Part shown: piece by piece, positions 22,663 through 30,510 of the stretch
Layout: every line of letters begins with the position of its first letter
Numbering within the stretch: the first letter of the stretch is position 1
Source of the DNA: Planctomycetota bacterium
GTDB lineage: Bacteria; Planctomycetota; UBA1135; UBA2386
Direction of reading: 5' to 3'
Length of the DNA stretch: 64,000 nt
Assembly: GCA_016716265.1 (NCBI GenBank)
Contig: JADJWQ010000006.1
Span: forward strand, 3,623,501 to 3,687,500
Notes under the pieces: model-generated
Told to the model about the DNA's origin: nothing
Databases searched by the model: none
The model's input: only the letters and a program-made list of their open reading frames with translations
Translations under genes and position numbers: made by a program

Positions 22663-22701
22663 CGCGGAGAGCGGAACGCCGGTCGACTCCCGCTCTCCGC
22701 G
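22663..22701. other. Strong hairpin, 12-bp perfect stem
   Basis: CGCGGAGAGCGG (22663-22674) is a perfect inverted repeat of CCGCTCTCCGCG (22690-22701), separated by 15 bases. There is no T-run on the 3' side, so it is not a standard intrinsic terminator. It lies between the end of the broken nidogen-like gene and the ATG at 22723, so it would fold in the leader of the small gene that follows. Confidence 0.6.
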
Positions 22702-22722
22702 GCCACGGTCGCCGTCCAATCC

Positions 22723-23073
22723 ATGACCAACGACATCGTTCCCCGAATGGCCGCCCTCGAGGAGCGGCTGAGCCGGCTCGACACGCAGAACCGCCGGTTG
22801 CGCATCGTCGCGGCGGCCGGGCTCGCGGGTCTGCTGGGGGTCGTCCCCCTGCCCGGCTTCGCGGTGCCCGTCGGCTCCGCAGTGCCGGGCCAGAGCTCCG
22901 ACGAGCTGCAGCGCAACCGCCTGCACCTCGCGGTCGGCCGGCAGGGGCTCGACACGATCTCGTTGACCGGCACGGAGGGCACGATCGACGCCGGACTCGG
23001 GATCGACGCGGAGCGCGGGCCATGGCTACGACCCGTCGCTGCCGCGGCGACCGGCGGCGAGCGCGTTCGCTGA
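22723..23073 (+). CDS. Short membrane-anchored coiled-coil protein, probably truncated
   Basis: A 116-residue open frame from ATG 22723. Residues 1-27 are a charged, heptad-like helix (MAALEERLSRLDTQNRRLR), residues 28-47 are hydrophobic (IVAAAGLAGLLGVVPLPGFA) and suggest one membrane segment or signal anchor, and residues 48-105 are polar. The last about 15 residues (GPWLRPVAAAATGGERVR) are low-complexity and run into a zone of transposon debris, so the original C-terminus may be lost. Similar coiled-coil/TM starts occur in longer planctomycete proteins. No family or function is recognised. Confidence 0.5.
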   Translation: MTNDIVPRMAALEERLSRLDTQNRRLRIVAAAGLAGLLGVVPLPGFAVPVGSAVPGQSSDELQRNRLHLAVGRQGLDTISLTGTEGTIDAGLGIDAERGPWLRPVAAAATGGERVR

Positions 23074-23295
23074 CCGTGCAGCGTGCGCCGATGCCCCATG
23101 CGAGCGGACGGCGCGCTCGCGCGGCGTCAGGGGCCCGTAGGGAGGACCAGGGGTTCTTCCGCGCTGCGCCCAGGGAGCCCTGGCGCCGTGCGGTGGAGTG
23201 AGAGCCCCGACAGAGGCACACACCGGGAGTCCAGATCGGGAAGATCCTGCCGACCTGGGGGCACTCCCGACATTGACAGGCAGAGCCCGGGCACG

Positions 23296-23324
23296 ACGCG
23301 ACGGGGATTCCGATCCGAGTGCTG
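23296..23324. repeat. 29-bp repeat, copy 1
   Basis: A 29-bp sequence with core GGGGATTCCGATCCGAG is repeated exactly, in the same orientation, at 25318-25346; about 20 bases on its left side are also similar. This copy lies just past the 3' end of an IS91-like transposase remnant (which reads on the minus strand), where such elements carry their replication-origin end. It may therefore be an element terminus, but that is inference. Confidence 0.6.
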
Positions 23325-23364
23325 AGCATCGAGGCGTCCAGTCGGCCCACAGGCCCGGCCCATG

Positions 23365-23640
23365 GGGCGGTGCCCGGGGTGGGGCGAGCGGCGGGAGTTC
23401 GGCCGGCAGGTCGAGCCAGGTCAGCACCCTGACGATCGCGCGCGGGTCGGTGATGAGACCGCGAAGCGAGTCGCTGCATCCGCAGCCGACCAGCCTCCGC
23501 AGCAGGCTGCGACAATGCTGTCTGCGGCCAGGTGAGCAGCCGACGGCGGGTCTGACATTCCGGGCACACGGGGCCGTCGATGCCGAAGCTGCGGATGAGC
23601 AGTTCCCAATGCGTGTAGCGGTGTCGTGCTGTCGTGCGGC
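23365..23640 (-). pseudogene. IS91-like transposase, C-terminal remnant
   Basis: On the minus strand one frame reads RYTHWELLIRSFGIDGPVCP and then ECQTRRRLL, matching the C-terminal zinc-finger-like part of IS91-family (Y2 rolling-circle) transposases (W-x-x-L-L-x-R-x-F-x-I-D-x-x-x-C-P-x-C). After at least one frame shift and a scrambled piece, a second frame reads LITDPRAIVRVLTWLDLP followed by a Pro-rich tail, the usual end of these proteins (I-x-D-P-x-x-I-x-x-I-L-x-x-L-x-L-P). The catalytic N-terminal part is absent. The remnant stops beside a tRNA 3' half on one side and a 29-bp repeat on the other. Confidence 0.7.
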
Positions 23641-23767
23641 GCGGCGAACGAGGCTTCTCGTGCTCTGCCCTCGTATACGTGGGCCGGCGTCTTTGCAGCG
23701 CGCGGAACGCGGGAGGCGACTCGTCTTCGTCGGGCGGGGGAGGCACGACTCGCGAACCGGATATCCG

Positions 23768-23809
23768 CTGATAGCCCGAGGGTCGCAGGTTCGAATCCTG
23801 CCCCCGCTG
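23768..23809 (+). tRNA. 3' half of a tRNA gene; 5' half missing
   Basis: Bases 23768-23774 (CTGATAG) look like an anticodon loop (GAT, Ile, if intact). Then come CCCGA (3' anticodon stem), GGGTC (variable loop), a perfect T arm GCAGG-TTCGAAT-CCTGC (23785-23801), acceptor strand CCCCGCT (23802-23808) and discriminator G. CCA is not encoded. A clear terminator follows at 23828. Upstream, neither a matching anticodon stem (TCGGG is needed) nor a D arm is found at the right place. GGCGGGG about 70 bases upstream could pair with the acceptor strand, but the middle does not fold. The transposase remnant ends just upstream, so the 5' half was probably replaced. Probably non-functional. Confidence 0.55.
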
Positions 23810-23827
23810 TCGATCGAGAATCAGCGG

Positions 23828-23860
23828 ACGCCCACGAGTCGGAAGGCTCGTGGGCGTTCT
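23828..23860 (+). terminator. Intrinsic terminator after the tRNA half
   Basis: ACGCCCACGAG (23828-23838) pairs perfectly with CTCGTGGGCGT (23847-23857) around an eight-base loop, and a short T-rich tail (TTCT, starting inside the stem at 23857) follows. Position and form match the terminators usually found about 20 bases after tRNA genes. Confidence 0.75.
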
Positions 23861-24245
23861 GCTTGGTGGGCTCACCTCCCCCCTGTCCGGAGGACAGCGA
23901 AGCTCAGGCGGCAGGTGACGCGGATGTCGACTCGGACCCGATCGGAGGCGCCGCCGCGGTGCGAGGGGTCGCCGTCTTCGTTCACCGGCATGCGGTCGCC
24001 GTCGATCACCTCGACCTCGATGGTCTCGAGGGGCTCCATGGTTCACTCCGGGGCCGTACGCGGCGATTCGAATGCCGATCCGGTTGCAGAACCGCAGCGA
24101 GCGCGCCACCGTGGGGGCGTCCCTCCCGCACGGACAGGGGACGTCCCCCCGCCTCGATGGGGTCGCCCGCTCGGGTGCGCCACCGTCCTTCCGACTCACG
24201 GTGACCTGCGGTCGAATCGAAACCGCTCGTCCCCCGGTACCTTCG

Positions 24246-25223
24246 ATGATGATCTCCGCGCCACGGTCCACACTGCTCGCGACGCTCGCCGCGACGGCCA
24301 TCGGGATCCCCGCCCCCGGGCAGTCGCTCACGACGCAATACGCGGCCAACAGCGGTGGCGCACTGGGTGGCGGCGTCTACTTCGACGTCCAGGTGTCGAA
24401 CCCGGGTGGGATCTGGGTGACCGCTCTCGACACGAACACCCGGGCGACGGTTCCGATCTCGCTGGACGTCTACCTGGCGACGACCCACGTCGGGAACGTG
24501 ACGAATCCGTCCGCCTGGGCGCTGGTCGCGTCAGGCGTCGGCGTCGGGCAGGGCGTCGACAATCCGACGCGCGTCGACGTCGCCGACTTCCGACTCCCGC
24601 CGGGCAACCACGGGATCGCTCTGGTGCTGTCGAGGAATGCCTCGCACGGCTATTCGATCGGCATCACGGGCAACCTGACCTACTCCAACTCCGACATCCG
24701 GATCGTGTGCGGCGCCGCGACGAACGTTCCGTTCAGCGGTTCGATCTTCAACCCTCGCGTGTGGAACGGCACGCTCTCGTACTCCGGTGCGGGCAACGCG
24801 GTGGCCTCCTACGGCGTGTTCGGCCAGGGCTGTCAGGGCACCAATGGCCAGGTTCCGCAGCTCACCTGCACACCTCTCCGGTTGAGCAGTCCGGCGACGC
24901 TGACCGTCACCGGACTGCCGACGCCCGCGACGGCGCCGGTCGGAGTCGTCACGTTCGGATTCTCCAGGAGTACCTGGGCCGGGGGGACGCTGCCGTTCGG
25001 TCTCGGGGTGCTCGGCGCACCAGGCTGCGACCTGCTCGCCGAACCCGTCGCGTCGGCGACGCGGGCGAACAGCTCCGGCTCGCTGACGCTGCAGATCCAG
25101 CTCCCGAATCTCGCCGCGCTCCTCGACGGCCGCATCTACAATCAGGCCATCGTCGTCGATGCCGGCGCGAACACCGCGGGTCTGACGGTCTCGAATGGCG
25201 GCGAAGGCACGATCGGCAGGTGA
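24246..25223 (+). CDS. Secreted beta-rich protein with C-terminal module
   Basis: Exported protein of 325 residues from ATG 24246 (ATG 24249 adjacent). Residues 1-27 are a signal peptide ending APGQS. Residues 30-190 form a beta-rich domain (LTTQYAANSGGALGGGVYFD, DVYLATTHVGNV, VPFSGSIFNPRVWNG) seen in planctomycete secreted proteins but without an assigned function. The rest is the shared C-terminal module, with PFGLGVLGAPGCDLLAEP and LLDGRIYNQAIVVDAGANTAG as its best-conserved parts. The frame extends upstream, but that part precedes the signal peptide. It is flanked by transposon debris and a tRNA fragment on the left and by a 29-bp repeat on the right, so it may sit on a mobile or scarred segment. 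Confidence 0.85.
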   Translation: MMISAPRSTLLATLAATAIGIPAPGQSLTTQYAANSGGALGGGVYFDVQVSNPGGIWVTALDTNTRATVPISLDVYLATTHVGNVTNPSAWALVASGVGVGQGVDNPTRVDVADFRLPPGNHGIALVLSRNASHGYSIGITGNLTYSNSDIRIVCGAATNVPFSGSIFNPRVWNGTLSYSGAGNAVASYGVFGQGCQGTNGQVPQLTCTPLRLSSPATLTVTGLPTPATAPVGVVTFGFSRSTWAGGTLPFGLGVLGAPGCDLLAEPVASATRANSSGSLTLQIQLPNLAALLDGRIYNQAIVVDAGANTAGLTVSNGGEGTIGR

Positions 25224-25317
25224 CCGGATCGGTCCAGGGTCGGCGCCAGGCATCGGGGAGACGATTCGCGACCCGTTCCTGCGCGGGGTCCTGTCGGGGC
25301 AGCTGAGCCGGGGCAGC

Positions 25318-25346
25318 ACGCGACGGGGATTCCGATCCGAGTGCTG
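25318..25346. repeat. 29-bp repeat, copy 2
   Basis: Exact second copy of the 29-bp sequence at 23296-23324, in direct orientation. The distance between copies is about 2.0 kb. The left flank is also similar (GAGCCGGGGCAGC here, GAGCCCGGGCACG there), while the right flanks differ completely, so the homology ends sharply at the right end of the repeat, as a mobile-element end would. No transposase remnant is seen next to this copy. Confidence 0.6.
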
Positions 25347-25849
25347 TGATGGTCCAGCAGTTTCCCAGGCCGCGTTTCGAGTCGAGCGACACGCGTTGGG
25401 GCGCACCGGTGCACTGGATCGGGGACCGGACGGCCGCGATCGAGGGGCGCCGGCGGGGGTCGTGGGCGGATTTGCATCGGTGCGGGCGCAGGATGGCCGC
25501 CCACCGGCTCCACCAACCGACAACGGCGCAATGGTCAGGTGGCGGGCGAGAGCTCGACGATCGGCAGGTGCTGCCGGGCCGGCGCTGATTCGCGACCTCG
25601 TCGCGACCGCGCGCGCCTGCAGCAGGCCCTCGACGGCCTGCGCACGGATCGACTGCCGCGTCGAGGTCCTCGTTCTCGACGACGCGAAGGTCCGACGCTC
25701 GAGCTCATCGGATCGACCGCCCTGGCGGGCGTGACGCCCGCTCACCGAAGCGACGAACGCCACGGTAGGTCGGCCTCCAGCGCCCCGGATCGGAGCACCG
25801 GGAGGGCGATGCGGTCCGTCCGGATCGCCAACCCGGCCGGCCCGGCCGC

Positions 25850-26166
25850 GTGACCTCGGGCGTGGTGGTCCAGGCGGGAGTCGAGGTGGTCGGCGTCCGA
25901 CTGGCCGTCGTGGCCGGACGTGAGGGCTCGTCACGGCGCGTTCGCGGCGCCGCATCGCCCGTCGACGGGGGCGCGGGCAGAACGAGCCGTTCGTCGTCGC
26001 GCGGACCGCGCTCCGGCCCGATCACGGCGCCGTGGTCGAGCAGCGCCATTTCGAAGAGCTCCGCTTCGCGGAGTTCGGGCGCCGCAGGGGGCGGAGCGAG
26101 AACGTGATGCAGTTCCAGCACACCCGTGCGTCGGTCCTGCTCGTTGCGCTCCTCAGGCACGGCTGA
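25850..26166 (+). pseudogene. Possible frameshifted gene remnant
   Basis: From about 25853 one frame reads TSGVVVQAGVEVVGVRLAVV with high third-position G+C. Coding character then moves to another frame that is open from 25924 to TGA 26164-26166 and reads QNEPFVVARTALRPDHGAVV and later QFQHTRASVLLVALLRHG. By hand count about 90% of third positions there are G or C, but that frame has no start codon near its beginning. A decayed gene with one frame shift would explain this. No family is recognised, and an antisense frame (25705-26520) competes. Confidence 0.25.
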
Positions 26167-26757
26167 TGGCGCGCGGTGCGAACGCGGGTAGTGGACGACG
26201 CCGAGCCCGAGGAACGTGTCGGCGAAGCTGCCGGGCCGGGCAACCTCGCTCGCGATCGCGAGGTGCGATGCCCGCACCATCTGGTCGGAGCCACCCCTCG
26301 CGACGTCGACGTCGCGGACGACGCGGCACGGATCGGCGGTCGGCTCGGCCGCACGGTCCGCGAGGTCGCGCACGCCGGACGAACTCACGGGACCGAGCCG
26401 GCTGCCGACCGGCCGCAGCACCGGGAACGAGACGGTCCAGTGGGCTTCGCTGAGCTGCGGCCGGGACGCGTCCCCCCTCCGGCAGGACGCGTCGCGGGAA
26501 CCCGCGCGCCGCGAGCTCACGTTCGGCGAGGGTCGGCAGGCTCACGCGCCCTGGTGAGCCGTCGGCGTCCAACTGGCGGTCGCGCCGTTCGACGATCGAC
26601 CCTGGGCCTCATTTCGACCTCGTCGCGGTTCGTTGAGACGTGCCGGCCAGGCGTCGAGAACTCGCGCGGGAGCGCGGGAAACAGCACCGGAGTGGCGAAA
26701 CTCCGGCCTGCCCGCACCAGTTGCGCACGTCGTGGACCGAGCGACGGATGCTCGCCG

Positions 26758-27408
26758 ATGACCTCCCGCGCCTCGACCGACGATCGACTGCGGCATCGCA
26801 TCGCCGTCGCGCTCACATCTTGCGTCGGCTGTGCGGTGCTCGCCTGGCTCCGTTGGGGCGATGACGAGCCGGCTCCGGTGGCACGCCAGCCCGCCCGGGA
26901 AGTGGAAGTCCCGGTGGAGCGTGTCGAGGTGTCGGCTGCGATCGCACCCGAGATCGCGCGCCTCGACATGGCGGGGCCGTATCGCGAACGACTCGAACGT
27001 GCGAGTGCCGCGGACGCCGACGTCGATCCGGTCGCCGAGTTCGGGGCACTCGTCGGCGATTCGACTTGCCCCGGGGACGTCCGGGCTGCAGCCCTCGCCG
27101 AGCTGATCGCTCGCGGCGCGGGCGATCGTCGTGCGCGTGCGTATCTGCTCACGTACCTCGAGGCCGGAGGGGAAGTGCACCGTGCGGACTCGTTCGCCTG
27201 TGTGCTCCGGCACGGAGATCCTGGTGAGGTCGACGCGGGCCTCGCGTTGCTGCACACCGAGCGCGACCCGGGCACGGTCGTCGTCGCAGCGCGCGCACTC
27301 GCGGAGAACGTCGATCCGGCGGCTGCGCAGCGCGCGCTGTCGCTGCACTGGCGGCACCCCGACGCCGAGATCCGCGTGCGACTGCGGGCCCTGCGGATCG
27401 GCAGGTGA
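26758..27408 (+). CDS. Membrane-anchored HEAT-like protein
   Basis: A 216-residue protein from ATG 26758. A cluster of basic residues is followed by a hydrophobic segment (IAVALTSCVGCAVLAWL, about residues 13-30), so it is a single-pass membrane protein with the bulk probably outside the cytoplasm. Residues 90-216 form short helical repeats (DVRAAALAELIARGAGDRRA, VDAGLALLHTERDP, AAAQRALSLHWRHPDAEIRV), like two to three HEAT units. No catalytic motif. The stretch upstream has no intact gene, and a multihaem cytochrome gene lies 229 bases downstream on the same strand. Function unknown. Confidence 0.7.
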   Translation: MTSRASTDDRLRHRIAVALTSCVGCAVLAWLRWGDDEPAPVARQPAREVEVPVERVEVSAAIAPEIARLDMAGPYRERLERASAADADVDPVAEFGALVGDSTCPGDVRAAALAELIARGAGDRRARAYLLTYLEAGGEVHRADSFACVLRHGDPGEVDAGLALLHTERDPGTVVVAARALAENVDPAAAQRALSLHWRHPDAEIRVRLRALRIGR

Positions 27409-27458
27409 CCGGGTGCCAGCCGCCGACCGGCTGTGCAGTGAGCGTACGCGCCGCGACG

Positions 27459-27487
27459 TTGACATTTCCGTGACAACGACGGAAAGT
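27459..27487 (+). promoter_or_regulatory. Weak candidate promoter upstream of the cytochrome gene
   Basis: TTGACA at 27459-27464 is a perfect -35 box; 17 bases later GAAAGT (27482-27487) is only a 3-of-6 -10 match. It lies about 150 bases upstream of the ATG at 27638. CCGT and ACGG around TGACAACG form a small dyad that could bind a regulator. Confidence 0.3.
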
Positions 27488-27637
27488 GCCGGTCACTTGG
27501 CGTGTTACGCCTGGTGCAGGTAGGGGGGGGACCGCCGTGCGGTCCACGCCCCGGACGCTCTCTCGACCTTCGTGGCGCGGTCCGCCTAGCCCCGCGGTGG
27601 GGCCCCGGTGCGCCACTCTTCCAGCTTGGAGGACCGA

Positions 27638-29251
27638 ATGACCCGAAGAACCGCGCCAGTCTGGCTCGGTGTCGCTCTCGTTCTCGCCGCGGGCTGCAAC
27701 AACGGCGGTGGCAATCCCAGCCCGACCCGGGTGTCGGGCGCGATCACGCGCGCGGGCACCGGCAGCGCGCTCGACGAATTCGTGATGCTACTGTTCACGC
27801 CGACGGGCGGCGGCAACGCAACGGAAGTGGCGGTCGACAACGCCGGCACCTTCGACGCGGAGATCGCCGCCGGCACCTACGACGTCGCCGCAATGCGTCC
27901 GGGCTACGAGGATGCGATGCAGTCCGACGTGCAGGTGGCCGCCGGGCAGACGACGACGGTCGATCTGACGCTGACCGCGCTGCCGGCCAACACCTACATC
28001 ACGAGTGCCCAGTGCGCGGTCTGCCACGACGCGATCTACCAGACATTCCGGCAGACCGGCCACCCCTACAAGCTGAACAGGGTCGATGGTGCGGCGCCGG
28101 AGTACCCTTTCACGTCGCTCGTCGGTGTGGAGGCGAGGATCGACGACGACGACGGCTTGATGGGTGATCCCCATCCGGGGACGGACAACACGCTCGGCAC
28201 GCCGTCCGGCTGGCCCGCCATGACGTACGTGATCGGTGGCTTCCACTGGAAGGCGCGGTTCATGGACGCGAACGGTTTCATCGTGACGGGTAGCGAGGTC
28301 CAGTACAACTTCGCGACCGACTCGATGGTGCCCTACGACGACAACGTCGTGGACAAGCCGTTCAACTGCGGCAACTGCCACACGACCGGCTGGCAGCACT
28401 TCGATGCGACCGTCAACAACCGGCGCCAGGACAACCTGCCCGGCATGGACGGCACCTTCACCGAGCAGGGTATCGGCTGCGAGTCGTGCCACGGCGCAGG
28501 CGCCGAGCACGCGCAGACGATGTCGGCAGCCCACATCACGAGGATCGCGACGCCGCGCCAGACGGCCGACTTCATGGACGGCAGCTACGGCTTCGGCAAG
28601 CCCGTTGCGTGCGGCGAGTGCCACACGCGCGATGGCGAGCGCGACTACCCGTCGTTCGCGAGCGGATTCGATACTGCGCTCGCCGGCGCGAGCAAGCCGG
28701 CGGTCGCGCAGGGCGGTCGCGTGCGGGCGAGCGGAGGCCTGATCCAGCACCACGAGCAGTTCGACGAGATCCTCGGCATCGATCCGGACACGCTCGATTC
28801 GACACGGTCGGTTGCGTTCATGGGTGCACACGGCAACTGCATGACGTGCCACGACCCGCACAAGGCCACTGTCAAGATCGGCGAGTCCGGCGTGGTCGAG
28901 TTCGGCGTCGACAAGTCCAACGCGGCATGCCTGAGCTGCCACCAGGCAGCGCAATACGATCCCGCCAACAACTCGCGTGGCTCGATGCGGAACCTGGACT
29001 GCGTCGACTGCCACATGCCGAGGAACGCGAAGTCCGCGACCTCGACGACGCTCCCGAACGGGGTGGTGCTCGGTGACGTGTCCTCGCACACGTTCACGAT
29101 CGACGTGGACGGCACGCAGTTCACATCGAACGGCAGCTTCCAATACCCGTGGCTCGGCCTCGACTTCGCGTGCCGCAACTGCCACGGCGACGGGTCGACG
29201 TTCGACATCACCCCCGTTCAGGCGCAGGGCTTCGACTACCACCCGAACTAG
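27638..29251 (+). CDS. Octahaem c-type cytochrome lipoprotein
   Basis: Exported electron-transfer protein of 537 residues. ATG 27638 has GGAGG five bases upstream. The signal ends in LVLAAGC, a lipobox, so it should be lipid-anchored. Residues 30-115 are a carboxypeptidase-regulatory/CnaB-like beta domain (SGAITRAGTGSALDEFV, AGTYDVAAMRPGYEDAM). Eight C-x-x-C-H haem motifs follow: CAVCH (126), CGNCH (244), CESCH (281), CGECH (325), CMTCH (401), CLSCH (431), CVDCH (455), CRNCH (512). The spacing resembles multihaem cytochromes near the nitrite-reductase/c554 group. No respiratory partner is adjacent. The stop codon TAG coincides with the TA target site of a MITE (29249-29250). Confidence 0.93.
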   Translation: MTRRTAPVWLGVALVLAAGCNNGGGNPSPTRVSGAITRAGTGSALDEFVMLLFTPTGGGNATEVAVDNAGTFDAEIAAGTYDVAAMRPGYEDAMQSDVQVAAGQTTTVDLTLTALPANTYITSAQCAVCHDAIYQTFRQTGHPYKLNRVDGAAPEYPFTSLVGVEARIDDDDGLMGDPHPGTDNTLGTPSGWPAMTYVIGGFHWKARFMDANGFIVTGSEVQYNFATDSMVPYDDNVVDKPFNCGNCHTTGWQHFDATVNNRRQDNLPGMDGTFTEQGIGCESCHGAGAEHAQTMSAAHITRIATPRQTADFMDGSYGFGKPVACGECHTRDGERDYPSFASGFDTALAGASKPAVAQGGRVRASGGLIQHHEQFDEILGIDPDTLDSTRSVAFMGAHGNCMTCHDPHKATVKIGESGVVEFGVDKSNAACLSCHQAAQYDPANNSRGSMRNLDCVDCHMPRNAKSATSTTLPNGVVLGDVSSHTFTIDVDGTQFTSNGSFQYPWLGLDFACRNCHGDGSTFDITPVQAQGFDYHPN

Positions 29252-29412
29252 TGGTCCGATGCAGCCATCCGAGGCATTTTGGAGTCGGCTTCTGAAGCCC
29301 CTCGCTACGTTGCGCCGCCTCGACGAATCCACGAATTCGCCTGCGGCGGCGCGCCTCGCGAGGGACTCCAGTTGCTGACTCCATGATGTCCCGTCTGACT
29401 GCATCACACCAC
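29251..29412. mobile_element. Fold-back MITE with IS630-type ends
   Basis: 162 bp bounded by TA at 29249-29250 and 29413-29414. The terminal inverted repeats are GTGGTCCGATGCAG (29251-29264) and CTGCATCACACCAC (29399-29412), 12 of 14 matching. Inside, 29281-29319 and 29345-29382 form a second long imperfect inverted repeat (GGAGTC at the ends, CCCTCGC and GCGCCGCC inside) around a 25-base loop, so nearly the whole element can fold into one hairpin. There is no coding capacity. The right end resembles the end of the neighbouring IS630 element (GTGGTGTGA then GCAG), suggesting that its transposase mobilised it. Confidence 0.8.
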
Positions 29413-30510
29413 TAGTGGTGTGAATCGGACAGTTGGAGCATTATCGAGGGCGGCGCGCGCGCGGCCGACCTTGGCCGGGATCGACTCCACGGTAGCGGTC
29501 CTGACGACAGCCTTCGGATCGAGGTTGTGGCGCTCCACGTAGTCGATGATCGCCGCGATGAGCGCCTCGACGCTGCGGAACGAGCCGCGGCGCAGCCGCT
29601 TCTCCGATAGATCGCGGAAGAACCTCTCGATCACATCCAGCCACGACGAACTCGTCGGGGTGAAGTGCATGTGGAAACGCGGATGGCGAGCGAGCCATCG
29701 CTCCACCTTGCCGTGCTCATGCGTGGCGTGGTTGTCGGCCACGATGTGGATGCTGAACTCACTCGGGGTCAACTCGTCGATGTGCTCGAGGTACTTGATC
29801 CACTCCTGGTGGCGATGCCTCGGGATACACTTGGCGATGACCTCGCCGTGCGCAAGATCGGTGGCGGCGAAGAGCGTCGTGGTGCCCTTGCGCTTGTAGT
29901 CGCGAGTCATCGTTCCGCAGCGACCCTTGATGAGGGGACGGCTCGGCTGCGTGCGATCCGGTGCCTGCACCTGAGACTTCTCGTCGACGCTGAAGACCAT
30001 CGCGTTATCCGGTGGATTCATGTAGAGCCCGATCACGTCGACGAGCTTCTCCTCGAACAGCGGGTCGTTGCTGCGCTCGAACGTGCGAACGAGATGCGGC
30101 TTCAGGCCGTTCGCTCGCCAGACCCGTTGCACCATGGACTGCGTCGTGCCGAGCGCCGCAGCAAGCGGGCGCGTGCTCCAGTGCGTTGCGTTGGTGGGCA
30201 TCTCCCGAGTCGTCTTCTTGATGATCTCGCTCTCGAGCCTGCGGCGCTTCGTCGGCTTCCTGCCCCCGCGTGGACTGTTCTTCTCGATGCCGGCCAGGCC
30301 CTGCGCAGCGAACCTGTTCCGCCATCTGCCGACGGTCGCTTGCGTGACGCCCACTTCCTCGGCGATCAGCTTGTTCTGCTCTCCAGCCGCAGCACGCAGC
30401 ACAATCTGCGCGCGCTGAGCGAGACGCACTGCCGTGTTGCGGCCACGAACTCACTGCTTCAGCTGCTTCTCGTCGTCGTCGCTCAACATGATGGTCGGTG
30501 CGATGCGCAT
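29404..30510 (-). pseudogene. IS630-family transposase interrupted by TGA near the N-terminus
   Basis: Reading begins MRIAPTIMLSDDDEKQLKQ at ATG 30510, meets TGA at 30453-30451, and continues in the same frame VRGRNTAVRLAQRAQIVL. Homologues normally have a Trp or another residue at the stop, so TGG-to-TGA is likely. The remainder is full length: helix-turn-helix (LIAEEVGVTQATVGRWRNRF), then the DDE catalytic set in FSVDEKSQVQA, HIVADNHATH and SSSWLDVIERFF. A restart at 30429 would remove only the first residues before the helix-turn-helix, so activity is not excluded. The reading frame leaves the element and stops at TGA 29406-29404 inside the MITE. Confidence 0.85.

Larger units (their letters stand above)
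25224..26757. other. 1.5-kb stretch without an intact gene
   Basis: Frames here are Arg/Pro/Ser-rich and conflict with each other on both strands. The only coding-like signals are the 29-bp repeat at 25318-25346 and a plus-strand stretch with high third-position G+C at about 25850-26166 (listed separately). The left end begins right after a secreted-protein gene and the right end abuts a small HEAT-like gene. The whole looks like decayed sequence. Confidence 0.55.

Noticed and set aside
23732..23809. A complete tRNA whose 5' acceptor strand is GGCGGGG
   Set aside because: The acceptor strand pairs and the length fits, but no D arm or anticodon stem can be formed, so only the 3' half is accepted.
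25705..26520. 271-codon minus-strand frame
   Set aside because: No signal, motif or consistent composition; it competes with a plus-strand frame of higher third-position G+C over part of its length.
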